A stretch of 64,000 nt of DNA from Roseovarius sp. W115 (lineage in GTDB: Bacteria > Pseudomonadota > Alphaproteobacteria > Rhodobacterales > Rhodobacteraceae): the NCBI RefSeq assembly GCF_032842945.2, contig NZ_CP146606.1, positions 1,116,001 to 1,180,000 of the forward strand, read 5' to 3'. Positions 27,430-36,521 of the stretch are shown here, one piece after another; the first letter of the stretch is position 1, and each line of letters begins with the position of its first letter. Made by a program: the position numbers and the translations under genes. Under the pieces are notes generated by a model that worked only from the letters and a program-made list of their open reading frames with translations, made no database searches and was not told the DNA's origin.

Positions 27430-28076
27430 TGCCGGTTAAAACGCGCCATGAGACCGCCAATAAGCGCACGGCCCCGCGGGACGTGCGGCGCAAACAACTC
27501 ATCATGGCGGCCATGGACTCGATATCCAAGCGCGGCTTTTCCGATACAACGTTGCGGCATGTCACGGAAAAGGCCAAGGTTTCGCATGGCGTGGTGAACT
27601 ATCACTTTGCCAGCAAAGAAGCGCTCTATGACGCAACGCTCGGCTATCTGGCGCAAGAGCATTTTGATCTGTGGACCAAATATCAGAAGGAGGCCGGTTC
27701 AGACCCTGCACGGCAACTCGCTGCGATCCTGCGTGCAGATTTTGACAAGAAGGTCTGCACCCACAAAAAGCTGGCTGTTTGGTTCGCATTTTGGGGACAG
27801 GCCAAGTACCGGCCAAACTATCTCAAGATCCACAACCGGTATGACAATCAACGGTTTGAAGAGATTATGCACATCTGTGCCCGGCTCATCGAAGAGGGCG
27901 GATATATCGATCTGAGCGCGCCGCGTGCGACTCGGTTGATCGAGTCCATCTCAGATGGTCATTGGCTCAGTTTGATGCTCTACCCATCCGAGACCGATGG
28001 TGAGACGTGTTATCAAGACAGCCTGCATGCGCTGAGCCTTTTGTTTCCCAAGCATTTTCCACTGGACAAGGCATAG
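27429..28076 (+). CDS. TetR-family regulator, BetI-like
   Basis: A repressor-type protein of 215 residues. The N-terminal helix-turn-helix is RRKQLIMAAMDSISKRGFSDTTLRHVTEKAKVSHGVVNYHFASKEALYDA; the wording SHGVVNYHF is close to BetI, which senses choline. The C-terminal ligand domain is consistent with BetI length and features. It lies at the end of the transporter operon and is the likely binder of the inverted repeat at 22505-22520. The effector may be a quaternary amine; this is inference. Confidence 0.82.
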   Translation: MPVKTRHETANKRTAPRDVRRKQLIMAAMDSISKRGFSDTTLRHVTEKAKVSHGVVNYHFASKEALYDATLGYLAQEHFDLWTKYQKEAGSDPARQLAAILRADFDKKVCTHKKLAVWFAFWGQAKYRPNYLKIHNRYDNQRFEEIMHICARLIEEGGYIDLSAPRATRLIESISDGHWLSLMLYPSETDGETCYQDSLHALSLLFPKHFPLDKA

Positions 28077-28136
28077 TTCAGGGCGGGTTTGGCGCTGAAT
28101 GCTGCAAAGCCTGCCAAGACAAAAAGGGACTGATCA

Positions 28137-28535
28137 ATGTCAAAACTCAAAAAGACCGCAGCGCAGGTGGTAGCCGATGCGCGGGCGCGGATTGACGAGG
28201 TTGAGACCGCAGACCTGATTGCGCTGGTGGACGATCCCAACACCGTTATTGTTGACATCCGTGACGTGCGCGAGCGCGAAAGAACCGGATACATCCCCGG
28301 CAGTGTTCATACCCCGCGTGGTATGGTGGAGTTTTGGATCGACCCCGACAGCCCCTATTACAAAGAGGTCTTCGGGCAGGACAAAAGATACGTGTTTCAC
28401 AGCGCCAGCGGCTGGCGCTCAGCTCTGACCGTGGCCACGCTTCAGGAAATGGGATTTGAGGCAGCACATCTTAAAGAAGGGTTCTCGACCTGGGAGAAAC
28501 AGGGCGGACCCGTTGAGAAAACAAAAGGCGATTGA
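28137..28535 (+). CDS. Cytoplasmic rhodanese-like protein
   Basis: A single-domain rhodanese of 132 residues: NTVIVDIRDVRERERTGYIPGSVHTPRG and YVFHSASGWRSALTVATLQEMG. The active-loop residue where a catalytic Cys is expected reads HSASGWRS, so the usual Cys is replaced by Ser or Ala and sulfurtransferase activity is doubtful. No signal peptide. It ends four bases before the aminotransferase start, so it belongs to the same operon. Confidence 0.78.
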   Translation: MSKLKKTAAQVVADARARIDEVETADLIALVDDPNTVIVDIRDVRERERTGYIPGSVHTPRGMVEFWIDPDSPYYKEVFGQDKRYVFHSASGWRSALTVATLQEMGFEAAHLKEGFSTWEKQGGPVEKTKGD

Positions 28536-28539
28536 ACCG

Positions 28540-29939
28540 ATGTCAAACACAACGCTCAACCAAAAAACAAAGTCAAACTCCCCAGCGAAGAGGATCTGAC
28601 TCGTTGGGACCGCGATCACCATCTGCACCCGTGGGCCGGGGTCGAAGGCGTGGGCAAAGACGAATACATGCGCGTCAATACTGGCGAGGGCATCTATCTT
28701 TGGGACAGCGCAGGCAAGCGCTATATCGACGGGCCGGGCGGCATGTGGTGCGTACAAATCGGCTATGGCCGCGAGGAAATGGCCAAGGCGATTGCTGAGC
28801 AGACCATGCAAATGCCCTATGCCTCGCCGTGGTCCTTTACCTCAGAGCCTGCCGCCGTCTTAGCGCGCAAGCTGGCCGAAATGGCACCGGGAGACCTCAA
28901 CACTGTGCATTTCACGACCGGTGGTTCGACAGCCGTGGACACAGCTCTGCGCGCGGTTCAATTCATGAACAATCGCCTTGGGCGGCCCGAGAAAAAGATC
29001 ATCCTATCGCGTGAAAAAGCCTATCACGGCTCGACCTATCTGGCCTCGACCATGACCGGGAAGGAGCGCTTTAAGACACAGTTCGACAAGGCCGACGACC
29101 TGGTGCATTTCCTGCCCGACATCAACCCTTATGGCCGCCCCGAAGATATGAGCCTTGAGGACTGGTGCGACGCCAAGCTGGCCGATATGGAAGCCGCCAT
29201 CGCCGAGGTCGGTGCAGATAAAATCGCCGCCTTCATCGCTGAGCCGATTCTGTGCTCGGGCGGGATCATCGTGCCACCGCCGGGCTATCATAAACGCACG
29301 CTCGATCTGTGCCACAAGCATGACATTCTCTATATCTCGGATGAGGTCGTCACCGGCTTTGGCCGCATGGGGCATTGGTTTGCGTCTGAGCCGGTCTTTG
29401 ACATCGTGCCTGACATCATCACCTGCGCCAAGGGTCTGACCTCGGGGTACATTCCGCTGGGGGCCTGCATTCTGTCAGACCGCGTGGTCGACCAGATGCG
29501 CGGCAACGCCGAGAATGACACGTTTTACAACGGCTACACCTATTCCGGTCATCCCGTGGGCTGTGCCGCCGCGCTCAAGAACATCGAGATCATGGAGCGC
29601 GAAGACATCCTCGGTCACGTGCAGCGCATCACGCCATATTTCCAAGGGCGTCTGCGCGCCATTGGTGAGAAATTCGACATCGTCGGGGACGCCCGTGGCA
29701 TGGGCCTTCTGGGCTGTTTGGAATGTCGCCCGGAATTGTCTGACGAAACCTATGCCGCGCATCTGCAATTCGGCAACAAGCTGGATGCGGTCTGTGAAGA
29801 GATGGGGCTGCTCCTACGCCCCTTCGGCAATATGGCCGTCTTCTCGCCGCCGCTGATCATGACCGAGGCGCAAATAGACGAGATGTTCGACATTATGGAA
29901 GCGGGGTTGACCAGGCTCAGTGCGGAATACGGCGCCTAG
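28540..29939 (+). pseudogene. Class III (omega) aminotransferase, frameshifted as sequenced
   Basis: PLP enzyme of about 466 residues. From the ATG at 28540 (MSNTTLNQK) the frame stops at once, but the next frame continues KVKLPSEEDLTRWDRDHHLHPWAGVEGVGKDEYM and the whole enzyme. Adding one A to the six-A run at 28562-28567 restores it. Core motifs are MWCVQIGYGREEMAKAIAEQ, HFTTGGSTAVDTALR, ILYISDEVVTGFGRMG and the PLP-lysine region ITCAKGLTSGYIPLGA. It moves an amino group from an amine or omega-amino acid to a keto acid, likely a step in the same catabolic pathway. Confidence 0.85.
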
Positions 29940-30526
29940 ATCGTGTCAGACCTCCAGTCGCCTCTCTCGATTTCGAACCAGTCCACATCGTCATACCCAT
30001 AGGCGCGCCTTTGCCCCTTAAATTGGAGGCCACATTTGCCCAGAACATGGCGTGATTTGTGGTTTGCGCTGTCTGTCGTTGCGACGACTTGGTCTAAAGC
30101 GGTTTGCTCAAACGCAAACTTCAACAGCCGCGCGCAGATTTCAGTGGCATACCCTTGCCCCCAAGCCTCTGGGATCAAGAGATACCCCACCTCGATATGC
30201 GCATCAGGGTAGGCATGTTCGGACAGCAGGCTCCAGTCATAGTCCTCCGTTTCAATGGGAACTGGCAGCAACACGCAATCACCGATTTTCTGGCCCGTGT
30301 CCTTGCGGACCACACACCAGATACCGATCCGCCCTCCTGCACCACGTCTGATATAGTTGTGCATTTGCTCAGCCACCTGCTCGGGCGACATCGGGTCAGC
30401 GACATACCTCATGACGTCTCTGTCGCAAAGCAAAGCACGCGCAATATCTAGATCATCAAGGCTGAACGGGATCAGTCGCAATCGATCAGTTTCCAGCACG
30501 AGCTGTTTTGCTCCAAGTGGCGTCAC
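29936..30526 (-). CDS. GNAT acetyltransferase, RimJ/RimL-like
   Basis: A GCN5-type N-acetyltransferase of 196 residues: LVLETDRLRLIPFSLDDLDIARALL, then IEVGYLLIPEAWGQGYATEICARLLKFAF (acetyl-CoA binding Q/R-x-x-G-x-G/A-like loop) and VVATTDSANHKSRHVLGKCGLQFKG. This matches the RimJ/RimL branch that acetylates N-termini or small molecules. The start (GTG) overlaps the stop of the EamA gene; the stop overlaps the convergent aminotransferase stop. Target unknown. Confidence 0.8.
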   Translation of the reverse strand: MTPLGAKQLVLETDRLRLIPFSLDDLDIARALLCDRDVMRYVADPMSPEQVAEQMHNYIRRGAGGRIGIWCVVRKDTGQKIGDCVLLPVPIETEDYDWSLLSEHAYPDAHIEVGYLLIPEAWGQGYATEICARLLKFAFEQTALDQVVATTDSANHKSRHVLGKCGLQFKGQRRAYGYDDVDWFEIERGDWRSDTI

Positions 30527-31392
30527 GCGGCGCGCTCCTTGCCCCGCCTGAGCAAAACCATGTTGGAGATCAATAGAACACCGATCACCACCGCGCCACC
30601 AACCAGCGCCCAGCGACCGGGGTCTTCGCCGACCACAGCCCAGACGAGCAGCGGCGCCAAAACCGATTCCAGCAAGATCAGCAATGAGACTTCAACTGAG
30701 CTGATGTAGCGCGGGCCCAGGGTGAGAAAGCAGGTCGCCACAGCGATGAACAGCCCATGGTACAGGAACAGATCCCACTGCGCCGCAACCGGTTCCAGCG
30801 GGGACACAAACGGCAACACCACCAGCGCCGCCCCAATGTAGGAAAAAGGGATCGCCGGGATCATTGACACATCTTTGACCCGGCGCACCGCCGTTAATGC
30901 TGCGGCATAGGCAGCGGATACGAACACGGCCCACAGATCACCTTTCCAGGACGCGATCTCGCTTTCGTGGCTGCCATAGGCCAGAATGCCTAGGCCCACA
31001 AAGACTCCTACCATGGTCAGCACCATGCGCCGTCCGATGCGTTCGCCCAGAAACACCCGGGCAAAGATCGACGAAAAGACAGGCATCGAGGCGAAAATGA
31101 AAACAACATTCGCCACACTGGTTTGCGTGACCGCCATCACAAAACCCGGCGCTGTGGACCCCATCAGCACGATGTAGACAAGCCCGGCGCGGCCCGTGTT
31201 GAGCGAGGCTTTGATCGCGCCGACACCCTGAAACGCCAGCACCCCAATCAGGATCAGCACACCCGCCGTCAGGCCCCGCCAGAACGCAACCACCAAAGGC
31301 TCGGCCTCGATCAAACGGACAAAGAGCGAGTCCGGGACGACAAAGAGCACGCCCAGTGTGGTGATGATGAGGCCCTTGAGATGTGTATTCAT
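30523..31392 (-). CDS. EamA/DMT-family transporter
   Basis: A membrane protein of 289 residues with about ten hydrophobic segments in two repeats, typical of drug/metabolite exporters (EamA). The start at 31392 gives MNTHLKGLIITTLGVLFVVPDSLFVRLIEAEPLVVAFWRG, the usual N-terminus; a longer frame to 31647 is noise. It is coupled to the GNAT gene downstream. Cargo unknown. Confidence 0.85.
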   Translation of the reverse strand: MNTHLKGLIITTLGVLFVVPDSLFVRLIEAEPLVVAFWRGLTAGVLILIGVLAFQGVGAIKASLNTGRAGLVYIVLMGSTAPGFVMAVTQTSVANVVFIFASMPVFSSIFARVFLGERIGRRMVLTMVGVFVGLGILAYGSHESEIASWKGDLWAVFVSAAYAAALTAVRRVKDVSMIPAIPFSYIGAALVVLPFVSPLEPVAAQWDLFLYHGLFIAVATCFLTLGPRYISSVEVSLLILLESVLAPLLVWAVVGEDPGRWALVGGAVVIGVLLISNMVLLRRGKERAA

Positions 31393-31587
31393 GGCCGCAA
31401 GCTGTCCCGCGTTTGATAGCGTTTGTAAAGCATCGCCAAACCTAGCGGGCCAGACGGCGATCTGCGGGGCATCTGACAACATGGCTTGCATGTCTGGCAT
31501 GTTTCGCGAAATTCTATGCCAAAAGGGTCGCGCGCCTACCGCGCAGGCAACGCTCAGGCCTGACCCCGTTCCGACAGGAGACCGCCC

Positions 31588-32949
31588 ATGACCCGTCCCG
31601 CACATCCGCATGTACTGACGCAAGCGCCCAGTCTCACAGGCCCGCATAAGGGCTATATGCCCGGTTTCGGCAATGATTTTGAGACTGAGGCTTTGCCCGG
31701 CGCGCTACCCCAGGGGCAGAACAGCCCGCAGAAATGCGCCTATGGGCTCTATGGCGAGCAACTCTCTGGCACGGCTTTTACAGCCCCAAGCCATCAGAAT
31801 GAGCGCACCTGGTGCTATCGCATAAGACCATCGGTGAAACACTCGCATCGCTACACGCGCGTTGAGCTGCCCTATTGGAAATCAGCACCGCATGTGGTGG
31901 AAGATGTGACCTCGCTTGGTCAATACCGCTGGGACCCTGTCCCGCATTCGGACGCGCCTCTGACATGGCTGACGGGCATGCGCACCATGACCACGGCTGG
32001 CGATGTAAACACTCAAGTGGGCATGGCGAGCCACGTTTATCTTGTCACAGCCTCCATGGAAAACAGCTATTTCTATTCCGCTGACAGTGAGCTTCTGGTG
32101 GTCCCGCAAGCGGGCCATCTGCGCTTTTGCACCGAACTTGGGATTATTGATGTCGCACCACAAGAGGTCGCAATACTGCCTCGCGGCCTGCTCTACCGCG
32201 TTGAGGTTCTAAAAGGCCCTGCACGTGGCTTCGTTTGCGAGAACTATGGTCAAAAATTCACCCTGCCCGGTCGCGGTCCGATCGGTGCGAATTGCATGGC
32301 CAACCGGCGCGATTTCAAAACGCCTGTGGCTGCCTTTGAAGACCGCGAAACACCCTCGACCGTCACTATCAAATGGTGTGGGCAGTTTCACGAAACACAG
32401 ATCGGGCATTCACCCTTGGATGTCGTGGCATGGCATGGCAATTACGCGCCCTGCAAATACGACCTGACCACCTATTGCCCTGTCGGCGCAGTGCTCTTTG
32501 ACCACCCCGACCCGTCGATCTTTACCGTGCTCACCGCGCCCTCGGGTGTTGAGGGCACCGCCAATATCGACTTTGTGCTCTTCCGTGAACGCTGGATGGT
32601 GGCGGAACACACCTTCCGCCCGCCCTGGTATCACAAGAACATCATGTCCGAGCTTATGGGCAACATCTATGGCCAGTATGACGCCAAACCGCAGGGCTTC
32701 GTTCCCGGCGGCATGTCTCTGCACAACATGATGCTGCCGCACGGGCCTGACCGCGAAGCGTTTGAGAAGGCGTCTAATGCCAATCTGGGGCCTGATAAGC
32801 TCGACAATACGATGTCATTCATGTTCGAGACCCGCTTTCCGCAACATCTTACGCGCTTTGCCGCCAAGGAGGCCCCATTGCAAGAGGACTACATCGACTG
32901 TTGGGGGGATATCGAAAAGAAGTTTGATGGCACGCCGGGAGTGAAATGA
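31588..32949 (+). CDS. hmgA: Homogentisate 1,2-dioxygenase
   Basis: A non-heme iron enzyme of 453 residues that opens the ring of homogentisate to maleylacetoacetate in phenylalanine/tyrosine catabolism. Family features throughout: [33 protein letters not shown], and the iron-site region [18 protein letters not shown] (His, Glu) and [18 protein letters not shown]. Length is normal. Genes for an FAA-hydrolase family protein and an FAD monooxygenase downstream fit an aromatic catabolism cluster, although maleylacetoacetate isomerase is not in the window. Confidence 0.96.
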   Translation: MTRPAHPHVLTQAPSLTGPHKGYMPGFGNDFETEALPGALPQGQNSPQKCAYGLYGEQLSGTAFTAPSHQNERTWCYRIRPSVKHSHRYTRVELPYWKSAPHVVEDVTSLGQYRWDPVPHSDAPLTWLTGMRTMTTAGDVNTQVGMASHVYLVTASMENSYFYSADSELLVVPQAGHLRFCTELGIIDVAPQEVAILPRGLLYRVEVLKGPARGFVCENYGQKFTLPGRGPIGANCMANRRDFKTPVAAFEDRETPSTVTIKWCGQFHETQIGHSPLDVVAWHGNYAPCKYDLTTYCPVGAVLFDHPDPSIFTVLTAPSGVEGTANIDFVLFRERWMVAEHTFRPPWYHKNIMSELMGNIYGQYDAKPQGFVPGGMSLHNMMLPHGPDREAFEKASNANLGPDKLDNTMSFMFETRFPQHLTRFAAKEAPLQEDYIDCWGDIEKKFDGTPGVK

Positions 32950-33019
32950 CCGTCACGCGGCATGGATGCCGGGCGGGTACGGGCTGTGCGCCGGGGAACG
33001 TTGCCGGGGAGGACGGTTG

Positions 33020-33136
33020 ATGATCGGTGTTGTCATCCTGCTGGGCATCGTCATTGTCGCGCTGATCATGGTAGGGGTCCGCGAAAGTGGCGGCGCGTGG
33101 TATGAATGGGACGAAAATGATGACGACAGGCAGTGA
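33020..33136 (+). CDS. Small single-pass membrane protein
   Basis: A 38-residue reading frame, MIGVVILLGIVIVALIMVGV then a charged tail ending DENDDDRQ. It has a good GGGGAGGA site and one clear membrane helix. It overlaps the start of the MBL gene downstream. No known family was recognised; the acidic C-terminus is cytoplasmic or periplasmic depending on topology. Position inside the hmgA operon suggests co-expression. Confidence 0.45.
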   Translation: MIGVVILLGIVIVALIMVGVRESGGAWYEWDENDDDRQ

Positions 33137-34007
33137 CACACAAAGCTCCGTGGTGCTGTTGGGCACCAAAGGTGGTCCGGGCATTCAACCCGGCTCGCCC
33201 ATGCCGACCTCGACCCTGGTGCAGATGGGCGGGCGGACCCTGTTGGTGGATGCCGGCCTGGGGGCCACCCGCGCCATTTGCGATGCGGGCTTGCCGTTGA
33301 CCGCGATTGATGCGGTGTTGATCACCCATATGCATTCCGATCATGTGATGGAATTGGGGCCGCTGTTGCACACCGCCTGGACCACGGGCCTGCGCCAGCA
33401 ATTGCCCATCTTCGGCCCGCCCGGTCTGGAAGATTACTGGGAAGGCTTTTTGAACGCGATGAATTACGACATCGCCCTGCGAGAGGTCGACGAGGGCCGC
33501 CCCGATTTTCATAGCCTGTTCACCATTGGGCATATCACCGACGAACGCCCGATTGATCTGGATGGCGTGTTGGTTACCGCCTTGCGCAATATCCATCCGC
33601 CCGTTGCCGACAGCTTTGCGTTGAAATTCCAACATGGCGCGGACACGCTGGTGCTGTCGGGCGACACTGAGCCGATGCCCGAGATGATCCCGTTTGCGCG
33701 GGGAGCCGACCTGCTGGTGCACGAGGCGATGTTGCCCGAGGGCATTCAGGCCATTGTGGATCGCATGGGGTATGACGATGCCACCCGGCTGATAGATCAC
33801 ATCCTGCGCAGTCATTCCCCGGCTGCCGAAGTGGGCCGCATCGCAGCCGCTGCCGGGGTGGGCGCGCTGGCACTGAACCATTTTGTGCCGGGACACGAGC
33901 CGGGCATCACCGAAGCGGATTGGCGGGCGGCCGTCACGCCGCATTACGATGGCCCGCTGCATGTGGGCCATGACGGGATGGTCATTGCCTTTGGGGAGGA
34001 CGCATGA
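33120..34007 (+). CDS. MBL-fold metal-dependent hydrolase
   Basis: A metallo-beta-lactamase fold protein of about 295 residues. The metal motif is THMHSDHVMELGPLL (HxHxDH), with LVLSGDTEPMPEMI (Asp ligand), LLVHEAMLPEG and LALNHFVPGHEPG (His). Closest in style to arylsulfatase/ribonuclease Z-like hydrolases. Start taken at 33120 (MTTGSDTQ); 33117 or 33087 are possible. The stop overlaps the FAA hydrolase start by four bases. It and the next gene look higher in GC than hmgA, perhaps a separate origin. Confidence 0.82.
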   Translation: MTTGSDTQSSVVLLGTKGGPGIQPGSPMPTSTLVQMGGRTLLVDAGLGATRAICDAGLPLTAIDAVLITHMHSDHVMELGPLLHTAWTTGLRQQLPIFGPPGLEDYWEGFLNAMNYDIALREVDEGRPDFHSLFTIGHITDERPIDLDGVLVTALRNIHPPVADSFALKFQHGADTLVLSGDTEPMPEMIPFARGADLLVHEAMLPEGIQAIVDRMGYDDATRLIDHILRSHSPAAEVGRIAAAAGVGALALNHFVPGHEPGITEADWRAAVTPHYDGPLHVGHDGMVIAFGEDA

Positions 34008-34963
34008 AGATTGCGTCGCTTGACGATGGGTCGCCGGATGGCGCGCTGGTTGTCGTTTCTGATGACCTTCGCATGCAGCGGCCCTGCACCGACCGCACGC
34101 TGCGCGACGCACTGGACATGAAGCGCCTTGTGCCAGAGCTCACCGAACAGCCCTTTGACGAGGGATCTTGCGGTGCCGTGCTGCCCCGGGCAACGCAGTT
34201 TCTGGATGGATCCGCCTATGTGAACCATGTGGATTTGGTGCGCCGTGCGCGCGGCGCCGATATGCCCCCAAGCTTTTGGACCGATCCGTTGATGTATCAG
34301 GGCTGTTCCACCTTCATCGGTCCGCAGGACGACATCACCGGAGACCCGGATTGGGGCATCGACTTTGAGGCCGAGATTGCCGTGATTACCGGTGACGTGC
34401 CGCAAGGCGCCAGCGCGGATGAGGCCGCGGGGTTCATCGAATACGTCCTGTTGATCAATGATATCTCGCTGCGCGCGCTGATCCCCGACGAGCTGTCCAA
34501 GGGGTTTGGGTTTGTGCAATCCAAACCGCCCTCGGCCACGTCGCCGCTGGCGGTGACCCCCGCTGCGCTGCCGGGGTGGGACGGGCGGAAACTGCACGGC
34601 ATCCTGCATGTGGACCTCAACGGCCAGCCCTTTGGCCGGGCCAATGCAGGTGTCGACATGACCTTTGATTTCGGCACGCTGATTGCCCATGCCGCGAAGA
34701 CCCGGCCCTTGCCAGCCGGGACAATCATTGGATCGGGCACGATTTCAAATCGCGATGCGGATGAAGGGCCGGGCCAACCGGTGGCCCGGGGCGGGCGGGG
34801 ATATTCCTGTATCGCCGAACAGCGCATGGTTGAAACGATCCTGACGGGTCAGGCGCACACACCGTTCCTTCGGCCCGGCGATACGGTGAAAATCTGGATG
34901 CAGGATGATGCGGGCCGGTCGATCTTTGGCACGATCAACCAGAAAGTGGCACCATGGCCCTAG
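34004..34963 (+). CDS. Fumarylacetoacetate hydrolase family protein
   Basis: A protein of 319 residues of the FAH superfamily. The catalytic domain shows DPLMYQGCSTFIGPQDDI, then WGIDFEAEIAVITGDVP (metal Glu-x-Glu), FIEYVLLINDISLRAL (Asp) and TIIGSGTISNRD. Such enzymes hydrolyse C-C bonds of acylpyruvates. It is shorter than classic fumarylacetoacetase, so it may act on a related substrate, or serve as the last step after HmgA. Its stop overlaps the convergent DUF2585 stop. Confidence 0.85.
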   Translation: MKIASLDDGSPDGALVVVSDDLRMQRPCTDRTLRDALDMKRLVPELTEQPFDEGSCGAVLPRATQFLDGSAYVNHVDLVRRARGADMPPSFWTDPLMYQGCSTFIGPQDDITGDPDWGIDFEAEIAVITGDVPQGASADEAAGFIEYVLLINDISLRALIPDELSKGFGFVQSKPPSATSPLAVTPAALPGWDGRKLHGILHVDLNGQPFGRANAGVDMTFDFGTLIAHAAKTRPLPAGTIIGSGTISNRDADEGPGQPVARGGRGYSCIAEQRMVETILTGQAHTPFLRPGDTVKIWMQDDAGRSIFGTINQKVAPWP

Positions 34964-35523
34964 CCGCCACCCTGCCAGTCGGCAATCGCCTCAACGGGGG
35001 CAATCAGCATGATCACGTTCAGGGTCAGGTTGTCGCGGATAATGCTCAAGGTGAGCAGCTCAAACCCAATAACGATCACCAAGCTCATCCAAACCGGCAA
35101 GCGCCGCGCCAGCCAGAACCCAAACAGCATGGCCGCAATGTCGGACGCAGAGTTGAGCACGCTGTCGCCGTAGTAATCCAGCGAGATCGTCACCTCACGA
35201 TACCGCTCAATCACCGCATTGGTGTTCTCAACAATCTCCCAGGCGCATTCCAACAGCGCGGCAATGACCAACCGCCAGCCGAGCTCAACCCGCCGGGCCA
35301 CGGCCCACAAGATGGCGTAAAAGATGAACCCGTGCAGCAAATGACTGGGCCAGTACCAGTCAAACACCTGCTGGCTGCCCTCCGACGTGTTCACCGTGCC
35401 CCACAAATCCACCCATCCGCAGGGGCAAGTCAGGTTGCGGCCCATCAGGATCAGTGTCACGAGCGTGGCAAGGCTGATCCCTGCGACAATCACATATGGA
35501 AGACGTATCGCGGTCATGTGCAT
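34960..35523 (-). CDS. DUF2585 (UPF0314) membrane protein
   Basis: A polytopic membrane protein of 187 residues with the conserved LTCPCGWVDLWGTVNTSEGSQQVFDWYWPSHLLHGFIFY and ECAWEIVENTNAVIERYREVTISLDYYGDSVLNSASDI stretches of DUF2585. Function unknown. The dense His, Glu and Asp within these membrane-facing motifs hint at a metal or enzyme site. Start at 35523 or two codons inside (35517). Confidence 0.85.
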   Translation of the reverse strand: MHMTAIRLPYVIVAGISLATLVTLILMGRNLTCPCGWVDLWGTVNTSEGSQQVFDWYWPSHLLHGFIFYAILWAVARRVELGWRLVIAALLECAWEIVENTNAVIERYREVTISLDYYGDSVLNSASDIAAMLFGFWLARRLPVWMSLVIVIGFELLTLSIIRDNLTLNVIMLIAPVEAIADWQGGG

Positions 35524-35570
35524 AAGGAATCACACCCTTGCATGACTGTCGAGTAAGGAAAGGATGACCC

Positions 35571-36521
35571 ATGGCCAAGGCGTTTGCCTCTCAGAGTGAT
35601 CTGACCGAGAAAGAAATCAGCTTTACCGAGATCGGGCGCGGTCTTTATGCCTTTACGGCCGAGGGCGACCCCAATTCCGGTGTGATTGTCGGCGATGACA
35701 GCGTCATGATCATCGAGGCCCAAGCCACACCGCGCCTGGCTGGAAAGGTGATTGAATGCGTGCGGCAGGTAACCGACAAACCGATCACCCATCTGGCGCT
35801 GACCCACTACCATGCTGTGCGTGTGCTCGGCGCGTCGGCTTACAGCGCGGATCAGGTGATCATGTCAGATGCCGCCCGTGCCATGGTGGCCGAACGCGGC
35901 CAGGAAGACTGGGACAGCGAATTCCAGCGCTTCCCGCGCCTTTTTGAGGGGCATGAGAGCATTCCGGGTTTAACCTGGCCCACGACAACCTTCTCTGAGG
36001 CGATGAGCGTTTATCTGGGCAACCGCCGCGTCGACCTGATGCATCTGGGCCGGGCGCACACGGCCGGCGATATCGTTATTCATGTACCCGATGAGAACGT
36101 GATGTTCACAGGCGACATCGTTGAATACCACTCGGCTTGCTACTGCGGAGACGGACATTTTGCCGATTGGGGCGACACGCTGGATGCCGTCAAAGCCTTT
36201 GAGGTGGACGCCATTGCACCGGGCCGCGGCGGGGCGCTGATGGGGCGTGAAATGGTGGATGCCGCAATTGAAAGCACGCGTGACTTTGTCGGCAGCACCT
36301 ATGCCCCTGCCGCGCGGGTTGCCGCGCGGGGAGGATCTTTGAAAGAGGCATGGGATGCCGTGCGCGCGGCCTGTGATCCGAAATTCTCGGACTACGCAAT
36401 CTACGAGCATTGCCTGCCCTTCAACGTCGCCCGCGCCTATGACGAGGCGCGTGGGATTGACACGCCAAGGATATGGACCGCCCAGCGTGATATAGAGATG
36501 TGGGAGGCGTTGCAGGGGTGA
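35571..36521 (+). CDS. MBL-fold protein with altered metal motif
   Basis: A protein of 316 residues with the beta-lactamase fold (ENVMFTGDIVEYHSACYCGDGHFADWGDTLDAVKAFEVDAIAPGRGG). The first metal motif reads THYHAVRVLGASAY, so it has the two His of HxH but lacks the usual Asp-His pair that follows; a second-site or single-metal enzyme is possible. Upstream of an FAD monooxygenase and DUF2783, with which it commonly travels. A start with AAGGA lies at 35571. Confidence 0.8.
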   Translation: MAKAFASQSDLTEKEISFTEIGRGLYAFTAEGDPNSGVIVGDDSVMIIEAQATPRLAGKVIECVRQVTDKPITHLALTHYHAVRVLGASAYSADQVIMSDAARAMVAERGQEDWDSEFQRFPRLFEGHESIPGLTWPTTTFSEAMSVYLGNRRVDLMHLGRAHTAGDIVIHVPDENVMFTGDIVEYHSACYCGDGHFADWGDTLDAVKAFEVDAIAPGRGGALMGREMVDAAIESTRDFVGSTYAPAARVAARGGSLKEAWDAVRAACDPKFSDYAIYEHCLPFNVARAYDEARGIDTPRIWTAQRDIEMWEALQG

